Assembly (NCBI RefSeq): GCF_032854445.1
Contig: NC_088301.1
Span: 57,734,512 to 57,798,511, forward strand
DNA from: Liolophura sinensis
Taxonomy: Eukaryota > Mollusca > Polyplacophora > Chitonida > Chitonidae
DNA length: 64,000 bases
Direction: 5' to 3'
How positions within the stretch are numbered: position 1 is the first letter of the stretch; each line of letters opens with the position of its first letter. Below are positions 49,231 to 60,700 of the stretch, one piece after another. The position numbers and the translations under genes were made by a program. Under the pieces are notes generated by a model. That model saw nothing but the letters and a program-made list of their open reading frames with translations, had not been told where the DNA came from and searched no databases.

Positions 49231-51050
49231 AGAATCTAGACGTATCTGATATTAAATTTCAAAACAGTGCGGAAAGCATTGAATGTTTACTGTGGAGTAT
49301 TTTGTATATCGTTGATTTGAACAGTTGTGGCGGGGAAGTTGGGGCACAGCATATGCTGGCCCTCCAATGCCAGGAGCTATTTCGCTGTAGTTGCTATTGC
49401 TTTTTATATAGCCTTACTTATATAAAAGTTTTTGACCACCAAAGCTATGAAAGTAAGACCGTGTATCCATTACTACTGAAGATATATATTTAATCAATCT
49501 GCTGCTCCCTAACATCAAAGAGGACTATAAGCTGACCCCTAGCAGCTATGAAGCTCGTCAATCCGTCACGAATCTGTGTTCCATACGTTTACAGAGCGGT
49601 TCATTGTAATGAATTGAAACATATTTTTTTCCTGAAGAGTATTGGTTTTCACAATTTACAAAGCGAGTGTTATAGATCGCTTCTAAAACTTGCACATCTA
49701 CATAAAATTTTAATCTGAGGGAAATCTGAGGGTTTTATGTTCCGGCTTTTAAAATATATTATGTTTTTCAAATTCATTTATATAATTGTAACAGAAGTTT
49801 GAATTTACCGAACTTACTGCGTGTCATTACCTCATATCTCAAATATCGCTGATTGTGAATATAGCAGATTGTATCTTGTAACGTTTATAACCGACCTGTG
49901 CATTTTTCACTCAAATTTATAATCCAGTTGTTTTTATTATGGATAAATTATTGTACATAATCATCAAATGCAAGGAAAATTGCGACATAGTTTTAATAAC
50001 CTCACGTGCCTATAATTTTGAACAAATTAACCAAAAATAATTGAGGAAGGTATTACTATGATTCTTTAATGTGTTATATGTGATGTATATTGGCGAATGC
50101 ATAACTGTCAGTCGTCTTGCATTGTAAGTATATCACATGTAAGCCTCCTATTCATAATACTATATGGAATTATCATGTTGGGTCAATTATTAGTGCATGC
50201 TTTCTTTGGAATGACTTCTTAGTGGAGATTTCCTTATCACAAGCGCATGATCTAATTTATTTTAATGTTCATAAACTAAGAAAGAAAGAAATGAAAATCT
50301 ACAAACTCATGTGAAGGTATTTTGTGAAGATATAGTAAGTAAACGATTAGCCTAGGGACTGGTACATTAATTTCTATTACGATGAAGACTTAGTTAGCAA
50401 TAGGCGAGGAAATGGTTGTGTATTTAGAGAAAAAATGTAAAAAGGAGGAATTTCCTTTCATTACGAAATCTGGAAATGAAATCATTTCTATGGTTTTGGC
50501 ACAAATAAGAACAAAAAAAGTTCTTACACTCTGTCCACTATTGTTTTGATTCCAGGTTCCATGGTTTATATTTTGTAAGAAATACAAATATAACAAAGCG
50601 GCAAAGGCACCGTTAGTAAGCATTTCCTTTAGGCCTGTGCATTATCCCCTAATCTCGAGCGACGTCGATTTTGGCGTACGTTGTAGTATGACCATCACGC
50701 AGTGCTGCACCAGTACTCCAGATGTGCAAGGTTCAAATCCATATGTAATTTCAAAAGATTTGGCTGTTTTGTTTTATTTTATTAATTTTGTAAGTCGACA
50801 TATTAAACACTAGAGGTTTAATTTCAGTTCTTTATAAGTTTAAAATGTATTGAATGACCATGTCTGCCAAAGAGAATTTGGTTCAGAAACGGCAGAAATA
50901 TGCAGTACTGTCAGAGAATAATAAAGCCATCATGAAAATCAGTATCTAGTCTTTATCCGTTTAATGCACATCTATTTTCTCCTAAATCCTTGATCATGGT
51001 TGGTGTAAGAGTGACACTAATTTAGAAGATGACTCCTACAGGAGCATGAT
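49231..51050 (+). other. Gene A 3' flank / intergenic, little recognisable
   Basis: Presumed 3'UTR of gene A followed by non-coding DNA. An AATAAA-like 'aataataaagcc' occurs near 50925, but no early canonical signal is clear. A tRNA-like 'caaggttcaaatcc' at about 50728 suggests another SINE head. I found no convincing first exon for gene B here. Confidence 0.4.
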
Positions 51051-51059
51051 AAAAATACC

Positions 51060-51355
51060 TTAATTGTGGCTCTATTTCACCGGTCAAACCTATTCCGAAC
51101 ATCGCTGATTCAAATTCTTAAATTGCCGGCTCGCTTTTTATTCACCGTTGAGGTCGCGCGATCGAACCTAGCTCTAACTGTTTTTTCTGCTTCTTTATGT
51201 CAAGGGGTTTGTCAGGTAATTGGCGAAGCCGAATGATTTACTTTTTCAGGTTCTCCGATCTCTCCACCCTTAGATAAACCTTACTGCCGTCATATATGTG
51301 AACGGTTAGTGATCACGGAATAAAAAAACATTCAAATAAACAAAATAAATGAATT
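51060..51355 (+). repeat. SINE copy, full-length but diverged
   Basis: Box-B-like 'gcgatcgaacctag', then 'gtttgtcaggtaattggcg', 'tttactttttcaggttctcc', 'ctccacccttagataaacc' and an AAACAAAATAAATGAA tail. It is colinear with the body of the element at 37352-37612. Confidence 0.7.
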
Positions 51356-51497
51356 AAAGAGAGACAGACGATTCCCTTTGCGTAAAATAGCTGACTATTC
51401 ACAGACTGTCATACAAAGAACCTTTTTTAGATATCACACCATAACGCTGGCTCGACGATTCGTTTTGGACCAGACCCTCGCCTTATTTCTTCCACAG

Positions 51498-54400
51498 TTT
51501 TAACGGCTCTCCGTTCATCATTGTGGTAGAACCCTGGACAGTATTCAGCACTGCAGGTAGTTCGAAGAAATCAAAGGTTAGTTTTTACTAAGCCATCCCA
51601 TGAAATTTCTCACCACAAATCTTTAGTCACTTGTTGTATTTACTGACATCCAAGTTGACTGATTGTGTGATTTCAATCAAGTCTGCGGTGCACACTTAAG
51701 AGGGATAACATGATTGCTCATAGTGGATCCTTTCTAGTACTTCATTGGTCGAAACGTACCACATGTATTTGAACTCAACTAGAATCAGGAACCAAAGATG
51801 CCATAGTCAGTCCTGAAGACACGAAGGCACTGCTCCTTTCTCAATTCTCAGCCTGTGTCACTTCTTAACCCAGGAGCTGTTTGCTTTTACTATCGCATGC
51901 TGCGCTCTATTGCATAAAAATAAATGGATAGGAATGAACGACCCTATTTTATGCATATCGTGGCGATATTTATATATGCCTTTATCTTTGTACAAAGATC
52001 TGACGTTAAACTTAATTATACGCTTATATCGATACAGATCCTAACATGGGTGCCAGGACTAGATCTTACATAAGGTCAAGCTGAATAATATTATCAGCAT
52101 TTTGTAAATATATGTATCCAACTGAAAACTATTTGAGAAAACCATGACGAGTGTGGATTTATATGTCTTAGATCAACACTCTTCACACAGTGTGCTTTGA
52201 TAAAGTTAATTATGATAACGGAGTCAAGATTGTTTTACATGCAACATGTATTGTTCGGTATTCAGTTGGTAGCGGTATGGGCAATGACTACAATGCGACA
52301 ACAGACTATTCGAATCTTAACAGTAAGATTTAACATTACTCCTATGTGGACAAATATGTCCGAAATGAAAAATTACTCAAGTTACTAATCATACCTACAA
52401 TACAAAGCTTAAAATCCCACGCCTTTGTTTCTTCTATGTCGAAAATTATTCAGATATAAATGTTTTATTTTTATCACGGGAATAATATAGTCACGGAAAT
52501 AGTATAACGAATGTATGAATGAACGAAATGTATTGCACCCTAGAGTTATTTAACAGGCTTGTGAAGAAATTCACATATTTAAATGTTTAAACTAATTGAA
52601 TTTCTCTTCGCCAGATACAAGCCATACTTCTGATGTAGGAAATCACATAAATAATGATGAAACCCCTGCTGTTACATGCGACACATATTGGGCGTTAATT
52701 GGTGCCCTCCTTATAGTCACATTGCTATGTCTGTTTTTGATGGTGTTTTGCCCAATGCTGCTAAGATGGAAGGGGAGTCTCGTAATATACAGTAAGTGAG
52801 CTGCATGTGCAAGAGGTACTTCTAACTGCCCAAACAACAACTAAGATATAGCCTGGTTAACACTGAGTGAGAAGCATTGAGAAGAATCAAGTTTAATCTA
52901 ACTAGTCAAACTAAAGTTTTGTTTCACGAATCTTTGCACACGTTGTGTAACTTTCTGTGCATGGATTGTGCTTGATCCTAACTGCACCTCACGGTTCATT
53001 TCCTCTTTTGAAAAGAACAGTTTTATGTATGACATAGACCTTCCAACTGGCTGGCGTTATCCCTTTTTGTAAGCAAAACTGGTCATATTGTGATCCGTTT
53101 ATTGAAGGTTTCCGACTGATTAATCGCTTAACTATTCAGTGAACTAACAGTTTAGTATCTTTTGAATCTTTAACAACTATCTCATTACACAAGCTAGTAT
53201 AATAATCTGTCACAAACTGTCTTCCACGAATCTAAAATTATCAAAAAAGAAGTTTTTCAGCATTTTCACAGGTATGATAAGTTACATTATATCGTTGAGT
53301 AATTAAGATGTGTTTTCACCTTTTGAAGTCTGTAGATTTCCACCAAATCTGTATAGGTAAGACATGTTTTGCATGTTGTCTCTTATAACTCTCTAGACAT
53401 TGTCAATGGACTCTCTCTACATGTCCGCTGTATTGTAACCTTGCAAATCATCGTACCATTGTTTCACCATGTTATCATCTGACCATGGTGCAAAGCGATG
53501 GGGGTATGGGACATGAGATGGCAAAAAGCTTCCATGCCTTCCATGCGCATACCGATCATAATGGACATGAGGAGACAACAATTAACGCGTAGTATTTTAG
53601 TTCAACGCTAACAGTGCATCATGACAACATTATGATAACATATCGCATTACCCTACCTAGGTAGGGTAATGTCCCTTATGATGTTGATGCAACGGTACGG
53701 TACTACTACCTGGGTTATGTCCCTTATGATGATGATGTAATGGTACGGTACGACTACCTGGGTTAGCTCTCTTATGATGCTGATGCAACGTTGCGGTACG
53801 ACTACCTGGGTTATGTCCCTTATGATGATGATGTAATGGTACGGTACGACTACCTGGGTTAGCTCTCTTATGATGCTGATGCAACGGTGAGGTACTACTA
53901 CCTGGGTTATGTCCCTTATGATGATGATGTAATGGTACGGTACGACTACCTGGGTTAGCTCTCTTATGATGCTGATGCAACGTTGAGGTACGACTACCTG
54001 GGTTATGCCCCTTATGATGATGATGTAATGGTACGGTACAACTACCTGGGTTAGCTCCCTTATGATGCTCATGCAACGGTGAGGTACGACTACCTGGGTT
54101 ATGTCCCTTATGATGCTGATGTAACGGTACGGTACGACTACCTGGGTTATTTCCCTTATGATGTTGATGTAATGGTACGGTACGACTAACTGGGTTATGT
54201 CCCTTATGATGCTGATGTAACGGTACGGTACGACTACCTGGGTTATTTCCCTTATGATGATGATGCAACGGTACGGAACGACCCAGCAAAAGTTTTAATT
54301 AAACTGGCGAACTTGGCGCTGCTTTTTCTTTTTAAACCTAGCTTTAGTTTTACAATTAAACATGTTCCACGAAAGTTTCTCATTTAATGTTAGACGGGAT

Positions 54401-56146
54401 CAACTCCAACAAAAACAAAATGCCTCAGGACACGGGTACCTTATATTTTGAAAAGAGGCAAAGCTATACAGCCCTGTTATGGATTATGAACTAGTCAGGC
54501 GGGAAATGGTTTCTCTAGTTAGTGAAAAAGTTACATGCAGACTGAAGTGAAGTTTATTTTTATTCTAATTCCACGGATTCTCACAGACGGATGAAATTGT
54601 TTAAAATTGTCGCTGTTTGTTGGAAATTGTGAAAAATAAAATGAAGGATATACATCTCCAGGTTACCAGCTTTTCACTCTACCCTGTTTGAGGAAAGATT
54701 ATTGATGTTAAATTCCTTTGAACTAATACGACTATATTCATAACTCGCCTCTTTATATACGAGTCCATTCCTATTATTGCAAACATTTGTGTAGAAAACG
54801 TCAGTTGGAATATAAAATATGTGGTTTACTTTCAGTCACTAGGTGTTTTATACGAGATATGGATGTCTTCATTTCTAATGCAGATACGATGACAATAACT
54901 TTTATACCAGCCCATGGAAGGCACCATCATTCACAGAGCGGAAATCCGATGCAACCCTAACGGATGATGTCTTCAAAGGCCTTGGTAAAAATCATACATT
55001 TCTTTGCGCATTTCCAGTCACGAGCGACTCTGGAAGCAATTCTGCCGTGTATTCCATGCAAATCATATATCTCTCAGTACGACTGAAGACATCCATATAT
55101 ACCTTCATACGACTGAAGCCTTTCAATTATTCCCCCATATGACTGAAGCCTTTCATGTATCCCTCCATATGACTGAAGCCTTTCATGTATCCCTCCATAT
55201 GACTGAGGCCATCCATGTATCCCTTCATATGACTGAATCCACCCATGTATTCTCCATATGACTGAGGCCATCCATATATCCCTCAATGTGACTGAAGTGA
55301 TTAATGTATCCTCTATATGACTGAAGCCATTCATGTATCCCTCCAAATGGGCGAAGCATCCATGTATTCTCCATATGACTGAAGCCTTTCACATATCCCT
55401 CCATATGACTGAAGTCATTCATGTATCCCTCCATATTACTGAAACTAGTCATGTATCCTTCCATACAACTGAAGTTATCCATGAATCCCTCCATGCCACT
55501 GAAGCCATCCATGTATCCCGCCATATGACTAAAACATTCATGTATCTCTCTATTTGAGAGGTCATCCATTTATCCCTCTGTTTGAAGGAAGCCGACCATG
55601 TATCCCTCCACTGAATAACGGTGTCGTAACAGATCGACCACGATAAATATATGTTCCATGTAAGCCCTTAAGGATTAGGAGTTACTGTTACATCTCCGCG
55701 TGTTCATTTCGGGCAATGGATGTTTGGGCAATGTGAGTGAGTACTTGGGGTTTTTAACATCATACTTGACAATTTTTCAGTCATATGACGACGAAGGAAT
55801 CCTTAGAGTGCACGTAATGTGCCTCCTCGTCACAGGACGGATTTCCACCAATCTTTATCTATTACTGCTTCACTGAGACGCCTTACCGAAGGCAAGTACA
55901 GTTTAGTGTATCTCAATTTCAGACTGCGATGTGGGTATTTCACAAGCCAAATCACAGAGAGCATCTGCTATGTCGTTCCTGTGGGATGAAAAGAGTCCTT
56001 GCGTTAAAAGAACCCCAACCCTTGCTCAGAGTGACATGCCGTCGGTTAGTATCGAAAAGATGGACTTGGACGATTTGATTGCATCGGGCGCTTTGCTGTT
56101 GGCGGATGAAGAAGGGAGTAGTCTTGACAATGAAATCTTTGTTTGA
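51498..56146 (+). CDS. Unrecognised single-pass membrane protein, 5' end not found (gene B)
   Basis: Six exons join in frame: 51498-51556 (phase 2 to 1), 52191-52322 (1 to 1), 52615-52791 (1 to 1), 53329-53356 (1 to 2), 54884-54984 (2 to 1) and 55923-56146 (stop TGA), giving 239 residues plus a missing N-terminus. The first two exons look extracellular (SPFIIVVEPWTVFSTA; CFDKVNYDNGVKIVLHATC), with two Cys and NxT/S sequons. The third carries a hydrophobic TM segment (ALIGALLIVTLLCLFLMVF) followed by RWK. The cytoplasmic tail includes FYTSPWKAPSFTER, SFLWDEKSPCV and an acidic end, IEKMDLDDLIASGALLLADEE. The 28-nt microexon is required to reconcile the phase 1 and phase 2 neighbours. No family is recognised. 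It lies between two other TM-protein genes and shares the phase-1 habit upstream of the TM exon. The first exon is the least certain. Confidence 0.6.
53646..53671. repeat. 26-bp perfect palindrome
   Basis: The segment reads the same on both strands with no spacer, centred on 'acctaggt'. It abuts the first unit of the 48-bp minisatellite. Confidence 0.9.
53668..54278. repeat. 48-bp minisatellite in intron of gene B
   Basis: About 12-13 units built on 'tacctgggttatgtccctta', then 'tgatgatgatgtaatggtac' and 'ggtacgac'. Units alternate between 'gatgatgatgtaatgg' and 'gatgctgatgcaacg' types, giving a higher-order pattern near 96 bp in the middle. Long minus-strand frames are a consequence of the 48-bp (16-codon) period. 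Confidence 0.92.
55070..55612. repeat. 30-bp minisatellite in last intron of gene B
   Basis: About 18 units of 'tccatatgactgaagccttt' plus 'catgtatccc', diverging toward the right end. The 30-bp period keeps frames open (plus-strand reading HMTEAFHVSL). Confidence 0.9.
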
Positions 56147-56735
56147 ATCCTCCACTTAAAATAGTCAGGTTACACAGATGAGACGCTCGTTGCATCAGCT
56201 CGTGGACAGTCATTTCAGTACAGACTCGGTGTTCATGTTAATGATATTTCCTCTGACATAAGAAATGGTTCGATTTGTACAACAGTTGATAACATATGTA
56301 AAGTAGCACGATGTATGGTTATCGGTGTATGACGTACGTATCATCATAGCAAACATGGGCATGAATATGCCTCTCAACTAATCAAAAATTATAATAATGC
56401 ATTAAGTTTGGTCACGACAGTTGCTTGTGTTACAGAAGTTTGTCTAATTTGTTAGTATATATCGTCTTTTTTCGCCACGCGCAACCAATCAGTCGACAGG
56501 ATTTCCCTACAATATCCATGGCCTATTAAAGTTCTTTTTTTCTGTGGTACAGCTTGTTCAGTGTTGAGTTCTTTGCCTCTTGAAAACTACGGTATGTGCT
56601 AAATACGTTAGCCCGTGATTGACTCCAACAACACAACATTTTATCTCGGCTTCGCCTGGAAGCGATGTTGTGTAGTCCTCGTCAATCGCGGTCTAACCAT
56701 ATATTTAGTAAAAAAACAGTGATGTATTTCAAAGT

Positions 56736-56752
56736 AATAAATATGGTTTATT
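56736..56752. terminator. Back-to-back polyadenylation signals for genes B (+) and C (-)
   Basis: AATAAA at 56736-56741 on the plus strand and TTTATT at 56747-56752 (AATAAA on the minus strand) lie 5 nt apart, between the stop of gene B (56146) and the stop of gene C (57701). An ATTAAA for the minus strand at 57526-57521 is an alternative for gene C. Confidence 0.4.
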
Positions 56753-57329
56753 AGACAAGGTATCTTTTGTACAACGTATAAATGTATACTGAAAGGAGAC
56801 GAGCCTTATTTCAACCGAGTTAAATATGAAAAAATATCAGACTGAATTTGCAAAGGCAGTATTTACAAGGTTACGAAGTTTGTACAGTATGATTGACCCT
56901 GTAATGTGTCATATTAGGATGTCCCTGCAGCTAAGCATCAGTAACTATATACAAATGAAGGCCATCACCATGCTGCACTGTTTGACTATCTTTTCCCCCA
57001 TATGTTCCATTCATGCTCTCAATATCTACAGTTCGATTAAGGTGCTCACGTAGTCAAGAACCTCTGTATGCACACTTTTTATGTACAGAATTAATCGATG
57101 GTGAAACAAAATACCTATAGGCGAGCATATTTTGTCTTTTGTGAAAAGCTGCTACCAAACAAATCCTGTTTGGTCATTCACAACTACATGAACCAGTACT
57201 ATATATAGGAATAATAATAGCACTCCACTTAGATCTGATATATGTTGATATATAAGCGCACTTATAGCAAATATCGGTCTCAGGAAACCATGGACCATCT
57301 GGTAGTTAAAGGCATATAAGATTAGGATA

Positions 57330-57366
57330 TATCATACACACACGCACGCACACGCACGCACAACTA
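57330..57366. repeat. CA/CG-rich simple repeat
   Basis: 'cacacacacgcacgcacacgcacgcacaac' is a short mixed CA/CG microsatellite in the presumed 3'UTR or flank of gene C. Confidence 0.85.
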
Positions 57367-57700
57367 CATATGTATACATAACGCCGAAACTGGCGTGAAG
57401 GTAATAGGCGTACAAAATGGGCCATTAAAGAATGATATTTGACGGTAAAAGAAAGTAAAGCTACATCCAAAGGCTATCGACAAGATTGTCAGCATACAAT
57501 CTGTCTTCTCCACAGGCTGTTTTAATGGTAGGCATCTACAAAAAATTAGGCGACTTTCAGGTCAAACTCTAATTCAGTCTTATTTGTATGAGTGCACAAC
57601 AGTTACAAAAGTTCGCTTCAGTGTCATTATGTACAACACATTTAAAGGTTATCCGGCCACAAGAATGTAATTGGTCGTGAAAGACCTCAAACGCCACTGA

Positions 57701-60700
57701 TCACAAGTGAATATCCGAAGGCAGGCAGTTGCTCTGCCAGCCTCCATCGCCTCTCTCTAGGTCAAGGTACTCGTGTCCTACTTCCGCGTAAGAGTTTTCC
57801 GACTCTGGCGAGTAGGTCAGACTCTGGCGTCGACTTCCAGGACCGTAGTCTCCGTTGGAGATTGTCGGAACGGGAGAGAGCTCGTCTTGGCGCTCTAATA
57901 CGAAATAGTCGGGCTGTGGTATCTGGATAGAGCCTCTGGGAGAGGATCTGTCATTTCCCATCGCGACGGACTGGCCACTTCCCTGGCTGAACAGGGTCCC
58001 CACGTCATATGCTGAGGTAGAATGAGGATAGTTTAGCATTCCTAACATAGCCAAATTTGCGCCATTGCCAGGTGTAATCGGTACTTCATATCCATGAGGG
58101 GTTTCCACAGAGCTCAAAGGCTCGTAAGCTTCCCGAGGGCTTGCCTCTAGGGTCCTAGGCAGAGAATCTGTTGGTCTGGCCGGTAATGGTCTCATGGAGT
58201 TTCTCATAGAATTTACTGATTTCAGGTTGCCCGCACTTGAATTTCGTTTAACAACGGGGGGCATACGTTGGCGGTTGACGTCATAGGGCGTTGGTACACT
58301 GCGCAATTTATGATGTTGGGTTTTAGACATGGAACTGACATTAGATGGGGTTCGAGAAGTTGGTTGCTTCTGACCCTCCACTAGCTCCTCATACGCTTCC
58401 CTGGCAGAGGGTTCCACATCACATGGTAATTCCTCATAGCCGTTCGACTCCAACTGCTCCTCCCCAAAACATATTCCTCCACCTCCAACAAAGTTGCTGT
58501 TGGTCGGTTCTCGGAAGCTGGGCGCATACGAAATCTGAGCAGCTGGCGGGCGATAGGGAACCGGTGGTGGACCGTTGACAGACTTTACACTCGACTTGTA
58601 CACAGGATCGTTCTAGCAAAAACCAAACCAACAAACATTTGCCATATTTCATTAAGGTACTGTAACCCGAAGGCTGCAAATTCTAAGTTTGATCAAATGA
58701 TGAAATTTGCAAAATGTCTTCTAAAACAGCAATTAAAAACATAGTGAAGTCTTTCCGCAGCAAATCGTACATGCTAGAAACCTCGGTTAATGAGATTTAT
58801 TTAATTGGCTTACATCATTGGTTGTACAAATTTGGGTGGAGGTGGAGGTCACTGACGTCGCGTCGGATTTGCATAAGACAAATTCAGAGTCCGATTATTA
58901 CCTGTGGCTGAGTCAGAAAGTTTGTCAGATATCTGGCAAAAGGTGGTGATAAATAAAAAAAACCAATAAATGTATATATGTCTTTTTAAATGCCGAAACT
59001 ATGTATAGGCTCTGTACATACCAACATGTCACTATCCAGAGGAAATCCACTGTACTGAAGATGTAGTCCACGGTGACTAGATGTAGTAGATGCCCCACTA
59101 CTGTTAAAATGAAATTGAGAGTCATGTCACTTAAAGATATAGCTTGGAACGCTGTTAAAATATGACCATAATTAGATAATTCTAAACGAAAATATATAGT
59201 GTGTACGTATAGTACCTTTTGCCGTCTTTTCGCCTCTTCACACAGCACACGGTCAGACAGACCATAAACAGAGCCAACAGCGCCCCGCCAACAATACCAC
59301 CGGCCAGAATCTTCTCGTCTAACTTCTCCCACTCGTTCGATGCGTTCCCAATAGGTCCGGCTTTCGTTGAGATTTCCGTTGCCCCTGTGAAATTGTTGTA
59401 GATAAACTTACAGAGGCTGGGAAAGGAGTGGTACATACCTCTAAAGGTATTCCAAACCCGACTTCATTCATCTTGAGTTTAGATATAACGTTTGAATGGT
59501 TGCCTTCAAGGTGAGACACTTTCTTTTCAATTTCATTCTATTTACCTCAGCTAAAAAAAGTGTCGGATCACGAAGCAGGAAGTCTTTGTCTTAGCCCAAT
59601 GTTTCGCATATTAACGTCTTTCAGGAAATGTGTATCGTTAATTCTTACAGGTGAAAATTTGTCGTACATCTAACAATAAATGTATATATTGAATGATGTC
59701 AAACATATATTGGGTTACGTGTAGTTTTGTGGTTCTAGTTGGGAGAGTAGATTACTTGATCTGTCAGGCAACAGACTCACCTGGTGCTCCAGAGACGTTT
59801 CCATTCCGATGGAGGGTAAAGAACGGCTCCTGACCCTGTACGAAGCCTCCCTGCGTGCCGGCCCCAAATTCACTTTGGGCTCTCGACGAATCTGGCTTTT
59901 GTGTAGCAGACCCATTTCTAGTGTTTGATGGTCGACGTGTGGACTTTTCTTGTGCAGAATTAGAATTCTTCCAGATGTTGAGGTTTGACAGGACGGCCTC
60001 CGTCGATGTGTATACATTTGCGGACGTAGCCTTTCCCGCCGTTTTAGGCAAATGCTGCTGAGATGGCTTGTGGAATCGAACACGGGGTTTATTTGGCACA
60101 TTTCTGTTTGACTGCCGATCACCAGATTGATTACCTTGCTGACTTTCGTTTGGTTCCTGTGGACCCTCTGACATGATTGGTGGGGAGTTTCCCGCGTTCC
60201 TCCCATGTTGGCCATTGAGATCAGTGTTGACTGGGATTCGGTTAAGTGTTCCGGAGTTTTGGTCATTCGGTTGGGAGCTAGGAAAACTGCTGGGCCTGCC
60301 TGAAGGTGGGTTGTTCTGCACGGGAAGGCGGTTTAACCGGACAGGAGTGATGTTTTCTGAAATAGGAGCTGAACCAATCCGTCTTAATGATGGTGGTGCT
60401 GCAGGAATATTCTCCGGAGATCCCTGTCCTACCGGAGCGTTACCTGGATACGCAGATCCTACCGGTAATATAGGCTGAACGAAAATGCCTGGGAGAGGTG
60501 CAACAGGAACCGGTGACAGAACTGGCGGAAAGACTGGTGAAGGTGGGCCTTCCGAAGGCGCAGGTAGGTTGTTTGGTGGCTTTTTCACCTGTGCGCTCTC
60601 AGCTGACTGGACGAGAGAAGCAGTCGTCACAGTTGGTGGTGTGTTCTGTGTGCTGGAATACCTCATCATAGGTGTCGTGGAAGCTGGAAACAGAACAAAA

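Noticed and set aside
53653-54289. Two long overlapping minus-strand ORFs (139 and 210 codons)
   Set aside because: Both lie entirely in the 48-bp minisatellite and repeat the same 16 residues, so they are periodicity artefacts.
55074-55569. Overlapping ORFs on both strands with repeated ten-residue units
   Set aside because: Entirely within the 30-bp minisatellite between two exons of gene B.
59764-60266. 183-codon ORF overlapping the stalk exon of gene C in another frame
   Set aside because: The overlapping frame with phase-1 splice sites joins to the TM exon; this one has no such partners.
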